Of a stretch of 8,206 bases of DNA, positions 1 through 5,275 are shown in pieces. The notes under the pieces were generated by a model that did not search any database, was not told where the DNA came from, and worked only from the letters and a program-made list of their open reading frames with translations. The DNA is from Pseudomonadota bacterium. Lineage in GTDB: Bacteria > Pseudomonadota > Alphaproteobacteria > JAAXGF01. Position 1 is the stretch's first letter; the number at the start of each line of letters is the position of its first letter. Position numbers and translations under genes: made by a program. The stretch lies in assembly GCA_022563655.1 (NCBI GenBank), contig JADFMW010000124.1, forward strand, positions 1 to 8,206. Reading direction: 5' to 3'.

Positions 1-77
1 CCAGACTCTAGCCGGTCCGCCAACCACACCCCGCGCCGCGGACGTCCCCGACGAAGTGACGGCGGCGCGGCGCGGCG

Positions 78-881
78 ATGACCGCGGCGTCGCCGGGCGG
101 CGCGCTGGTGACCGGCGCCGGGCTGAGGATCGGCCGCGCCATCGCGCTGGACCTCGCGCGCGCCGGCTGGACGGTGGCGCTGCATTACAACCGCTCGGCC
201 GACGCGGCGCACGCGGTTGTCGACGAGATTGCCGCGGGCGGCGGCCGCGCCGCCGCCTTCGCCGCCGACTTCTCGGACGACAGCCAGCTCGAGGCGCTGG
301 TGCCGCGCTGCGCGCGCGAGCTGGGGCCCCTGACGTGCCTCGTCAACAACGCCTCGCTTTTCGAAAACGATTCGATCGGGACCGCGACGCGCGCCCTGTG
401 GGACGCCCACATCGAGGTCAATCTGCGGGCGCCCCTGGTGCTGATTCAGGCGTTCGCCAGGCAGCTTCCCGAGGGCGCCTCGGGCAACGTCATCAACATG
501 ATCGACCAGCAGGTGTGGAACCCCGGGGCCAACTTTCTTTCGTACACGGTGAGCAAGGCGGGACTGTGGACGTTGACGCAAACGCTCGCGCCGGCGCTCG
601 CGCCGCGCGTGCGGATCAACGGCATCGGGCCGGGGCCGGCGCTGCCCAGCCGGCGCCAGAGCGAGGCCAAGTTCGCCGCCTATTGCGCCCGCATGCCGCT
701 CGGCCGCGGCACCACGCCCGAGGAAATTTGCGACGCGGTGCGGTTTATCCTTGCCGCGCCCGCGATGACGGGGCAAATGATCGCCCTCGACGGCGGCGAG
801 CACCTGGGCTCCCTGCCGCCGCAGGGAACCGAGGAGCGGGCGCCCATGACCAACTTCGCGCCGCGGGACGAGTCGCCATGA
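78..881 (+). CDS. SDR-family pteridine / dihydromonapterin reductase (FolM/PTR1-like)
   Basis: 267-aa classical short-chain dehydrogenase/reductase that probably reduces dihydropterins (dihydromonapterin or dihydrofolate) with NADPH in the cytosol. Seen: the nucleotide-binding turn at residues 12-19 reads TGAGLRIG. Arg17 stands where most SDRs have Gly, which is the TGX3RXG hallmark of the PTR1/FolM group. Also present are NNAS at 90-93 and an active site with Asp143 13 residues before Tyr156, then Lys160. That D-x12-Y-x3-K arrangement has the same spacing as trypanosomatid PTR1 (Asp181/Tyr194/Lys198), and Asp replaces the usual catalytic Ser. The C-terminus contains TGQMIALDGG (231-240), followed by a roughly 25-residue low-complexity tail. 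An in-frame stop at 57-59 leaves ATG 78 as the first start; the Shine-Dalgarno is weak. The gene overlaps folB by ATGA, suggesting translational coupling and supporting a pterin role. SDR membership is certain; the pterin substrate is inferred from signature and neighbour. Confidence 0.88.
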   Translation: MTAASPGGALVTGAGLRIGRAIALDLARAGWTVALHYNRSADAAHAVVDEIAAGGGRAAAFAADFSDDSQLEALVPRCARELGPLTCLVNNASLFENDSIGTATRALWDAHIEVNLRAPLVLIQAFARQLPEGASGNVINMIDQQVWNPGANFLSYTVSKAGLWTLTQTLAPALAPRVRINGIGPGPALPSRRQSEAKFAAYCARMPLGRGTTPEEICDAVRFILAAPAMTGQMIALDGGEHLGSLPPQGTEERAPMTNFAPRDESP

Positions 882-1300
882 GCCAGGCCACGCCCCAAGC
901 CACGCCCCTCAGGCCCGCTGCCCTCGCCGACGCGGGCGCCGCGGTCCGCAAATTGTTCGTTCGCGGCCTGACGCTGGACTGCTCGATCGGCGTTCACAGC
1001 CACGAGCGCGGCACCGATCAGCGCGTGCGCATCGACATCGAGCTCACGGTGCGCGACGACAAGCCACTCGACGACAACATCGCCAACGTCGTCTCCTACG
1101 ACGACGTGGTCGACGGGGTGAAGGCGGTCATCGCCGCCGGCCATACCAACCTGGTGGAGACGCTGGCCGAGCGCATCGCCGACTTCTGCTTGTCCGACCG
1201 CCGCGTCGCCGCCGCGCGCGTTCGGGTCGAGAAGTCCGGCGCCGTCGTCGAAGCCGCCGGCGTCGGCGTCGAGATCGAACGCTTCGCCGCGGGGCGTTAA
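878..1300 (+). CDS. folB: Dihydroneopterin aldolase (FolB)
   Basis: 140-aa FolB. It cleaves 7,8-dihydroneopterin to 6-hydroxymethyl-dihydropterin and glycolaldehyde in folate synthesis, or epimerises the side chain toward monapterin. The FolB core begins near residue 24 (VRKLFVRGL) after a variable N-terminal extension rich in Ala, Pro and Thr. Visible family motifs are SIGVHSHER (36-44), VSYDDV with the active-site Tyr74 (72-77), NLVETLAERIA with Glu94 (91-101) and a VRVEKSGAV strand with the probable catalytic Lys119 (115-123), ending AAGVGVEIER (126-135). The usual Lys-Pro-Gly-Ala is Lys-Ser-Gly-Ala here, a mild substitution. The chosen ATG overlaps the reductase stop (ATGA). A GTG at 56 opens the same frame further upstream, but that stretch is a shadow of the reductase gene. 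The pairing suggests a folate or tetrahydromonapterin supply unit. The stop codon lies inside a CtrA-type box. Confidence 0.93.
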   Translation: MSQATPQATPLRPAALADAGAAVRKLFVRGLTLDCSIGVHSHERGTDQRVRIDIELTVRDDKPLDDNIANVVSYDDVVDGVKAVIAAGHTNLVETLAERIADFCLSDRRVAAARVRVEKSGAVVEAAGVGVEIERFAAGR

Positions 1301-1312
1301 CGTTCCTTTAAC
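1297..1312 (+). promoter_or_regulatory. CtrA-type box TTAA-N7-TTAAC
   Basis: TTAACGTTCCTTTAAC is an exact match to the full CtrA recognition pattern of alphaproteobacteria (TTAA, 7 bases, TTAAC). It begins in the folB stop codon. No + strand gene starts downstream within 1.4 kb, so it does not sit in an ordinary promoter. The pattern match is seen; CtrA binding is inference, and a single 9-base match can occur by chance, though TTAA is rare in DNA of this composition. Confidence 0.45.
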
Positions 1313-1327
1313 GAATTCCGGCGCAAC

Positions 1328-1360
1328 CCCCTGTAAGGGGCTAACGTTTGTTGAACAAAC
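1328..1360. other. Two adjacent inverted repeats after folB
   Basis: CCCC-TGTAA-GGGG (1328-1340) is followed at 1346-1360 by GTTTGTTGAACAAAC, a palindrome with perfect 7-bp arms around one centre base. Either could help end the folB transcript, but no T-run follows them, so a standard intrinsic terminator is not supported. The second palindrome could equally be a protein-binding site. Confidence 0.4.
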
Positions 1361-1577
1361 ACCCCCGCAGCCGGCGCCAAGGCGGAAATTGTGCACAGCG
1401 GCGAAGAGGGCGCGTTTTCGCGGCCTGCACCCAGAAGCGAACCGAGGGCGGCGCCGTAGCATTGGCGGTTGACTTTAAATAATCATATAGATTCAAAGGC
1501 TTGAGGAAATTGCCTAATTCGTGGGCAATCAGGTAACGCGCCTAGCAAAACCTGCGATCTGGGTTCTTTCCCGGCGC

Positions 1578-1619
1578 TTATCGACAGAGTTATCCACCAT
1601 TATCGTGGACAGTTGTCGA
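1578..1619. promoter_or_regulatory. DnaA-box-like cluster inside a nested inverted repeat
   Basis: TTATCGACA (1578-1586) and TTATCCACC (1590-1598) each differ by one base from the DnaA box TTATCCACA. They lie on the same strand 12 bp apart, and a weaker TTATCGTGG follows at 1600-1608. The same stretch forms a nested inverted repeat: TCGACA (1581-1586) pairs with TGTCGA (1613-1618), and TCCAC (1593-1597) pairs with GTGGA (1605-1609) around a 7-base loop. DnaA binding is inferred from sequence likeness only. A structured RNA or another regulator's site would fit the inverted repeat equally well. Confidence 0.4.
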
Positions 1620-1666
1620 GCCCCTCGCGGGCCGCGCGCGAAGTGCAGGGAGGGCGCTTGATTCAC

Positions 1667-1725
1667 CGCCCCGTTGCTGCCAATCGCCCCGTTGCTGTCA
1701 ATCGCCCCGTTGCTGTCAATCGCCC
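1667..1725. repeat. 18-bp tandem repeat, 3.3 copies
   Basis: The unit CGCCCCGTTGCTGTCAAT occurs at 1667-1684 (one T-to-C difference), 1685-1702 and 1703-1720 (identical), with a 5-base partial copy at 1721-1725. The array ends 10 bases before the stop codon of the GntR gene, so it lies just outside coding sequence. On the - strand it would read as a 6-residue repeat, but no gene supports that frame. Near-identical copies suggest recent slippage and possible length variation between strains. Confidence 0.9.
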
Positions 1726-1734
1726 GGGCGACGT

Positions 1735-2451
1735 CTAAGCCGAGAGCAGGTCGCGGCGGGCGGTGCGCAGGTGCTTGGTGATGACGCGCCCTGCGGCGTC
1801 GGCGTCGCGGGAGCACAGCGCCTCGTAAAGCTCGCGGTGCTGGCGGTTGTACCCGGCGATGCGCTCGGCGGTCAGGACCTTGTCCTTCATCGCGTTCCAC
1901 TGGGCGTGACCGCGCACGCGGTTGATCTGCCGGTAGAGCGAGGCCATGAGCGGATTGTGCGTGGCCTCGGCAAGCAGCTGGTGAAACTGCCGGTCCCACG
2001 TCGTGAAGTGGTTGGCGTCGGCGCCGCTGGCCTCGAGCCGAACGAGCACCTTGCCCATGCTCTCGATGTCCTTCGCCGTGGCGCTGATCGTCGCCAGCCG
2101 CGTCATGTGGGGCTCGACCGCGAGCCGCACCTCGATGAGCTCGAGGGGGCTGGTGATCTCGGCGACGTCGTCGTCCGCCGCGCCGGGCACGAACGTGACG
2201 TAGGTGCCGCTGCCGACCCGCCGGGCGATCAGGTTGTCGCGCTCGAGCAGGCGCAGCGCCTCGCGCACCGTCGTGCGCGAGCTCGACAGCGCGGCGGCGA
2301 GCCGGCGCTCGGCCGGCAGCCTCTCGCCGCGGAGATAGGCGCCGTCGACGATGGCCTGGCGCAGGTATGCGGCGATGCCCACGGCGCCCCGCACCGCGGG
2401 CATCTTGGGAGCATCGGCGGCGGTCGCCGAGGGCTCGCGGGGCGACGGCAT
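1735..2451 (-). CDS. GntR-family transcriptional regulator, FadR subfamily (FCD domain)
   Basis: 238-aa ligand-responsive DNA-binding protein. The winged helix-turn-helix spans about residues 22-88, with the GntR hallmarks GERLPAERRLAAALSSSRTTVREALRLLE and a wing ending GSGTYV. The C-terminal FCD effector domain (about 103-232) keeps the metal/carboxylate-binding set: Asp153 and His157 (in WDRQFH), His205 (QHRELYEAL) and His227 (TKHL). FCD proteins typically sense small carboxylates or amino-acid-like ligands. The start at 2451 is chosen because AAGAGA lies about 7 nt upstream and the length fits the family. ATG at 2478 or 2568 would add 9 or 39 poorly conserved residues, and would put the coding region over the operator-like palindromes. 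It is divergent from the amine-ligase/synthase operon and two FadR-like palindromes lie in the shared gap, so it probably controls that operon and itself. Whether it represses or activates cannot be read from sequence. Confidence 0.92.
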   Translation of the reverse strand: MPSPREPSATAADAPKMPAVRGAVGIAAYLRQAIVDGAYLRGERLPAERRLAAALSSSRTTVREALRLLERDNLIARRVGSGTYVTFVPGAADDDVAEITSPLELIEVRLAVEPHMTRLATISATAKDIESMGKVLVRLEASGADANHFTTWDRQFHQLLAEATHNPLMASLYRQINRVRGHAQWNAMKDKVLTAERIAGYNRQHRELYEALCSRDADAAGRVITKHLRTARRDLLSA

Positions 2452-2485
2452 CGAGCCGTCTCTTGACAGGTTTTGCATTTGGCGG

Positions 2486-2497
2486 TTTGTATACGGA
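2486..2497. promoter_or_regulatory. Operator-like GTATAC palindrome
   Basis: TTTGTATACGGA is centred on the perfect hexamer GTATAC. Many FadR-subfamily regulators bind TTGTATACAA-like sites; here the left half (TTGT) fits and the right half (ACGG) does not. It lies 35-46 bp upstream of the GntR start codon, where binding would affect gntR transcription. Recognition by this regulator is inference. Confidence 0.35.
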
Positions 2498-2501
2498 TGA
2501 A

Positions 2502-2531
2502 TTGGTTGAATTGGGCCAGAATCGGTACAGT
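2502..2531 (+). promoter_or_regulatory. Predicted promoter of the ligase/synthase operon
   Basis: TTGGTT (2502-2507) and TACAGT (2526-2531), 18 bp apart, form the best sigma70-type pair in the divergent gap and would start transcription near 2538. Two exact GAATTGG repeats (2499-2505 and 2508-2514) and a related GAATCGG (2519-2525) overlap it. On the opposite strand TTGACT (2534-2529) could be the -35 of gntR, although no good -10 follows. I saw no sigma54-type GG/GC pair. The hexamers are only moderate matches. Confidence 0.35.
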
Positions 2532-2534
2532 CAA

Positions 2535-2545
2535 TGGTCGGACCA
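2535..2545. promoter_or_regulatory. FadR-type operator TGGTC-G-GACCA
   Basis: TGGTCGGACCA is a palindrome with perfect 5-bp arms and fits the FadR-subfamily pattern TNGTNNNACNA. It lies directly after the predicted -10 of the operon promoter, over the expected start of transcription, and next to a TTGACT hexamer on the gntR strand. A FadR-type regulator is encoded about 85 bp away, so this is the most likely operator for coordinated control of the operon and gntR. The palindrome is seen; its role is inferred. Confidence 0.6.
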
Positions 2546-2717
2546 AAAAGCCCCCGCGTCAACCCCAAACTGGCCCCGCGGCCGAGGCCCTCGACCGAGG
2601 CCCGCGACCGATGACGGGGGCGCGCAGCCGGCTCAGCCGGCTCAGCCGGCGCCGCCGGGCGCCCTCAAGCCAGGGGCGGCGATGACATGAGGCGCCCGGG
2701 CGAACATCATCGTTCAC

Positions 2718-2746
2718 CCTGGCCGGGGGCGTCCTGGCCGGGGGCG
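2718..2746. repeat. Two 14-bp direct repeats in the leader
   Basis: CCTGGCCGGGGGCG occurs exactly at 2718-2731 and 2733-2746, separated by one base. It may be slippage or a paired binding site upstream of the ligase gene. Confidence 0.85.
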
Positions 2747-2765
2747 GCCGGGCATCGGGCAACGC

Positions 2766-2779
2766 ACCCGGCGCCGGGT
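2766..2779. promoter_or_regulatory. 14-bp palindrome upstream of the ligase start
   Basis: ACCCGGCGCCGGGT is a perfect palindrome whose central 12 bp (CCCGGCGCCGGG, 2767-2778) recur exactly at 4302-4313, upstream of the amidotransferase gene. In both places the core ends 24-26 nt before a start codon, just upstream of the Shine-Dalgarno. It could form an RNA hairpin that affects ribosome access or transcript stability. Such GC palindromes can also arise by chance in DNA of this composition. Confidence 0.4.
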
Positions 2780-2802
2780 CGAGACAGGGGAGAGAGCCGG
2801 TA

Positions 2803-4275
2803 ATGGACATCGAGGACTACGTGCGGCAGGAAGGCCGCGACGAGCTGGTGCGGCAGGTCCGGTCCAAGATCGACGAGTTGGGAATCGACTACATCTACTA
2901 TCAGTTCGTCTCGGTGACCGGCCGGATCATGGGCAAGGGCTCGCCCACCGATCACTGGGAGACGTTCGCCGAGCGCGGATTCCAATTGGTCTACGGCTCC
3001 GTCGCAAATCTGTTCATCGACCGCGGCGGCCGCTACATCGGCTATGGCCCCGAGGCCTGGGAGCTGGTCGGCATTCCCGAGCCCGAGACCTTCGTTCAGC
3101 TGCCCTGGGACAAGCGCGTCGGACGCGTGTTCTGCACCCTGTTCCGCGGCCGCGAGCACGAAGAGAATGCGGGCGCGTATTTCACCGGCGACTGCCGCGG
3201 CAACCTGAGGCGCATCCACGAGGAGTTCAAGAAGGAGCACGACGGGCTGCATCTGCGGGCCGGCACCGAGCCCGAGATGATGTGGCTGAAGAAGGACGAG
3301 AACGGCAAGCCCGCCGGGGGCTTCTCGAAGCCCTACTGCTACCACATCGATCAGTTCGAGTCCCTCAGGCCCGTGTTCCTGCAGGCCATCGAGTACGCTC
3401 GCGCCATGGGCCTCGACATCATCCAGGGCGACCACGAGGACGCCCCCGGCCAGCTCGAACTCAACTGGATGTTCGACGACGTGCTGCGCAACGCCGACCG
3501 GCTCACGACGTACCGCCAGATCTGCGCCCAAGTGGCGCGCGACCACGACCTCATCGCCTGCTTCATGCCCAAGCCCTTCATGGGTGTCTCCGCCTCGGCC
3601 TGCCACACCAACATTTCGCTGTGGCGGGGCGGCAACGACACCGTCAACCAACTGGGGCAAGACCAACTGCCCGCCATGGACGGCGTCTACACCTACCGCA
3701 CGGGGGGCGAGAACACCTTCATGCCCGACACCGACGACATCCGCCGGCCGGGCCAGACCGGGCTTCATTGCCTGGGCGGGATCATGAAGCACCTGCACGC
3801 GCTCACCGCCCTGGGCTGCCCCATCGTGAACTCGTACCGGCGGCTTCTCGACCTCGGCTTCTGGGCGCCGGTGTACCCCAACTGGGGCTATCAGAACCGG
3901 ACCTGCGCGGTGCGCGTCTCGGCGCCCGGCCGCTTCGAGCACAAGGCGGTCGATTCGGCGAACAACCCGTACCTGGTCGCCGCCGGCCTGCTGACGGCGT
4001 GCGACGACGGGATCAAGAATCGGATCGACCCCGGCGAGCCCGAGCAGCGCAACGTCTACGACGTGCTCGACGAATACCAGAGCAAGGGCGTTCGCAAGCT
4101 GCCCATGTCGTTGGGCGAAGCGCTCGATGCGCTGGATGACGACGACGTCGTCAAGGCGGCGCTTCCCGGCGAGATGTATCCGGTCTACATGCACTACAAG
4201 CGCGACGAGTGGGAGAAGTTCCTGGCCACCGTGACCGAATGGGACATCGAGACCTACCTCGATGTCCTGCCCTAG
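2803..4275 (+). CDS. Glutamine-synthetase-superfamily ligase (GlnT / gamma-glutamylmethylamide synthetase-like)
   Basis: 490-aa cytosolic ATP-dependent ligase expected to join ammonia or an amine to the gamma-carboxyl of glutamate. All six metal-binding positions of glutamine synthetase can be matched: Glu156 and Glu158 (GTEPEM), Glu212 and Glu219 (HEDAPGQLELN), His268 (SACHTN) and Glu379 (RFEHKAVD). KPF at 257-259, NSYRR at 343-347 and SANNPYL at 385-391 are also family motifs. Odd points: the N-terminal loop reads FVSVTGRIMGK (35-45), where related enzymes usually carry Asp in the ammonium site, so Ser37 appears to replace it; Lys381 stands where Arg is usual after the metal-binding Glu; and the protein is longer than typical GlnT/GmaS (about 435-445 aa). 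ATG 2803 follows GGGGAGAGAG at a good distance. It is the first gene of an operon with split glutamate-synthase genes, which points to amine assimilation such as the gamma-glutamylmethylamide/N-methylglutamate route. Superfamily is certain; substrate is not. Confidence 0.88.
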   Translation: MDIEDYVRQEGRDELVRQVRSKIDELGIDYIYYQFVSVTGRIMGKGSPTDHWETFAERGFQLVYGSVANLFIDRGGRYIGYGPEAWELVGIPEPETFVQLPWDKRVGRVFCTLFRGREHEENAGAYFTGDCRGNLRRIHEEFKKEHDGLHLRAGTEPEMMWLKKDENGKPAGGFSKPYCYHIDQFESLRPVFLQAIEYARAMGLDIIQGDHEDAPGQLELNWMFDDVLRNADRLTTYRQICAQVARDHDLIACFMPKPFMGVSASACHTNISLWRGGNDTVNQLGQDQLPAMDGVYTYRTGGENTFMPDTDDIRRPGQTGLHCLGGIMKHLHALTALGCPIVNSYRRLLDLGFWAPVYPNWGYQNRTCAVRVSAPGRFEHKAVDSANNPYLVAAGLLTACDDGIKNRIDPGEPEQRNVYDVLDEYQSKGVRKLPMSLGEALDALDDDDVVKAALPGEMYPVYMHYKRDEWEKFLATVTEWDIETYLDVLP

Positions 4276-4298
4276 GGTTCTGCCCTAGGTTCGCATTC

Positions 4299-4316
4299 GC
4301 GCCCGGCGCCGGGCGC
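4299..4316. other. 18-bp perfect palindrome between ligase and amidotransferase genes
   Basis: GCGCCCGGCGCCGGGCGC lies in the 64-bp gap and would form a very stable RNA hairpin (about 7 bp with a 4-nt loop). No T-run follows, so it is more likely a stability or attenuation element than a full terminator. It shares its 12-bp core with the palindrome upstream of the ligase. Just before it, CTGCCCTAGG is repeated exactly (4267-4276, spanning the ligase stop codon, and 4280-4289). Confidence 0.5.
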
Positions 4317-4339
4317 ATCGATCGAGGAGTGAGCCCGCC

Positions 4340-5275
4340 ATGTGCGGCATCGCCGGAATCATTCATCCCGGGAAGACCGGGAACGTCGGCGGCGAGCTGA
4401 CGTCGATGCTGCAGGCGCTCAGGCACCGCGGTCCGGATTCGTCGGGCTTCGCGGTCTACGGAACGCCCAAGCAGGGCGAGCTGGTGATGCGCTTAAAGGT
4501 CGCCGAACGCGAGGACCTGAGCACCGGCTTCGACATCTTCCGCCAGATCGAGGAGCGCCGCGCCGAGGTCGACCGGCGCATCGCCTCGATGGGCGGCAAG
4601 ATCGTCGCCGCCGAGGAGGTCACCGAATACGCCTTCCGCTATCGCCTCTCCTTCGACGGCGACCTGCGGCGCTTCGCCGACTACCTGGAGGACATCGAGG
4701 GCGTCGAGCTGCTGTCGCTCGGCGACGGGCTCGAACTCATCAAGGACCTCGGCGAGGCGAGCGAGGTCGCGCACCGGTACAAGCTCGAAGGCTTCGCCGG
4801 GACCCACGCCATCGGCCATACCCGCATGGCGACCGAATCGGACGTCGACATTCGCTCGGCTCACCCCTATTGGGCCTACCCGTTTCGCGACATCTCCCTG
4901 GTCCACAACGGCCAGCTCACCAACTACTGGACGGGCCGCCGCGAGCTCGAGCGCCGCGGCCACCGGTTCTTGTCGAACTGCGATTCGGAGCTCATCGCGG
5001 TCTACCTCGCCGACCGGCTGAACCGGGGCTATTCGCTCGAGGACGCGATGCGCGCCTCGGTCGAGGAGCTCGACGGCGTGTTCACCTATCTGGTCGCCAC
5101 CTCCGACAGCCTCGGCCTGGCCAAGGACGTCATGGCGGCGAAGCCGGTGGTGCTTTACGAGAGCGACGAGGTGATCGCGCTGGCCTCCGAGGAGGTCGCG
5201 ATCCGCAGCATCTTCCCCTACGAGATCGACACCACCGACCCCTACGAAGGCGAGGTGCGGGTATGGCACATCTGA
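4340..5275 (+). CDS. mgsA: Class II glutamine amidotransferase subunit (MgsA/GlxB-like)
   Basis: 311-aa N-terminal-nucleophile amidotransferase, the equivalent of the glutaminase domain of glutamate synthase. It should hydrolyse a gamma-glutamyl amide and pass the amine to the synthase core. MCGIAG at the start exposes Cys2 as the nucleophile after Met removal. Other motifs are RHRGPDSSG (28-36), GHTRMAT with the substrate-binding Arg162 (159-165), the oxyanion-hole HNG (189-191) and CDSEL with Asp215 (214-218). About 120 residues separate the second and third motifs, partly charged and helix-like (65-150); glutamate-synthase glutaminase domains also have long insertions here. There is no synthase domain in the same chain, so a partner is required, and the next two genes supply it. 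A GAGGAG Shine-Dalgarno (4324-4329) precedes the ATG. The gene overlaps mgsB by 13 nt. Whether the natural amide is glutamine or gamma-glutamylmethylamide cannot be read from sequence. Confidence 0.9.
   Translation: MCGIAGIIHPGKTGNVGGELTSMLQALRHRGPDSSGFAVYGTPKQGELVMRLKVAEREDLSTGFDIFRQIEERRAEVDRRIASMGGKIVAAEEVTEYAFRYRLSFDGDLRRFADYLEDIEGVELLSLGDGLELIKDLGEASEVAHRYKLEGFAGTHAIGHTRMATESDVDIRSAHPYWAYPFRDISLVHNGQLTNYWTGRRELERRGHRFLSNCDSELIAVYLADRLNRGYSLEDAMRASVEELDGVFTYLVATSDSLGLAKDVMAAKPVVLYESDEVIALASEEVAIRSIFPYEIDTTDPYEGEVRVWHI

Larger units (their letters stand above)
1301..1734. other. Signal-rich intergenic region between convergent genes; possible origin-like or control region
   Basis: This 434-bp gap lies between the 3' ends of folB (+) and the GntR regulator (-), so neither neighbour needs a promoter here. 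No convincing coding frame is present. In order it holds the CtrA-type box, two inverted repeats (1328-1360), an AT-rich core (about 1465-1520) with a TTGACT hexamer at 1469-1474, a hairpin ATTGCC/GGCAAT (1509-1529), DnaA-box-like 9-mers (1578-1608) and an 18-bp tandem repeat (1667-1725). GATTC sites (the CcrM pattern GANTC) occur at 1490 and 1660. TTGACT lacks a well-placed -10 hexamer, so a small-RNA promoter is not clear. Confidence 0.5.
2546..2802 (+). other. Long repeat-rich 5' leader of the operon
   Basis: About 260 nt separate the predicted transcription start from the ligase start codon, with no convincing gene. The stretch holds a 9-bp repeat AGCCGGCTC in 2.8 copies (2626-2650), a hairpin GGG-c-GAAC / GTTC-a-CCC with loop ATCATC (2698-2719), two 14-bp direct repeats (2718-2731 and 2733-2746) and a 14-bp palindrome (2766-2779). 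A tiny start-stop frame ATG-ACA-TGA lies at 2682-2690. I recognise no known riboswitch. The Shine-Dalgarno of the ligase (GGGGAGAGAG, 2787-2796) closes the leader. Confidence 0.5.

Noticed and set aside
1..81. An open frame from the window edge ending in TGA at 79-81, overlapping the reductase ATG
   Set aside because: The 26 residues are Arg/Ser/Gly-rich and resemble a GC-rich random frame. An upstream gene ending here is possible but cannot be supported from 81 bases.
680..1462. An antisense frame opposite folB extending into the gap at 1301-1462
   Set aside because: It overlaps folB, has no motif, and its gap portion reads as random sequence, so it does not account for that region.
1667..1725. 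CRISPR-like array
   Set aside because: The 18-bp units are directly adjacent with no spacers, so this is a simple tandem repeat.
1529..1999. A - strand frame containing the tandem repeat as a 6-residue peptide repeat
   Set aside because: It overlaps the 3' end of the GntR gene in another frame, and its Arg/Ala/His-rich composition is that of a shadow.
2452..2568. Extended N-terminus of the GntR protein starting at 2568 or 2478
   Set aside because: No Shine-Dalgarno precedes those starts, the added residues are not GntR-like, and they would cover the predicted operators and promoter.
2707..4194. A 495-codon frame antisense to the ligase gene
   Set aside because: It is rich in Val, Ala, Gly and Asp in the way of shadow frames in high-GC genes, has no recognisable motif, and is opposite a clearly conserved enzyme.
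4299..4316. Intrinsic terminator after the ligase gene
   Set aside because: The palindrome is strong but lacks a T-run, and the downstream genes belong functionally with the ligase, so full termination is unlikely.
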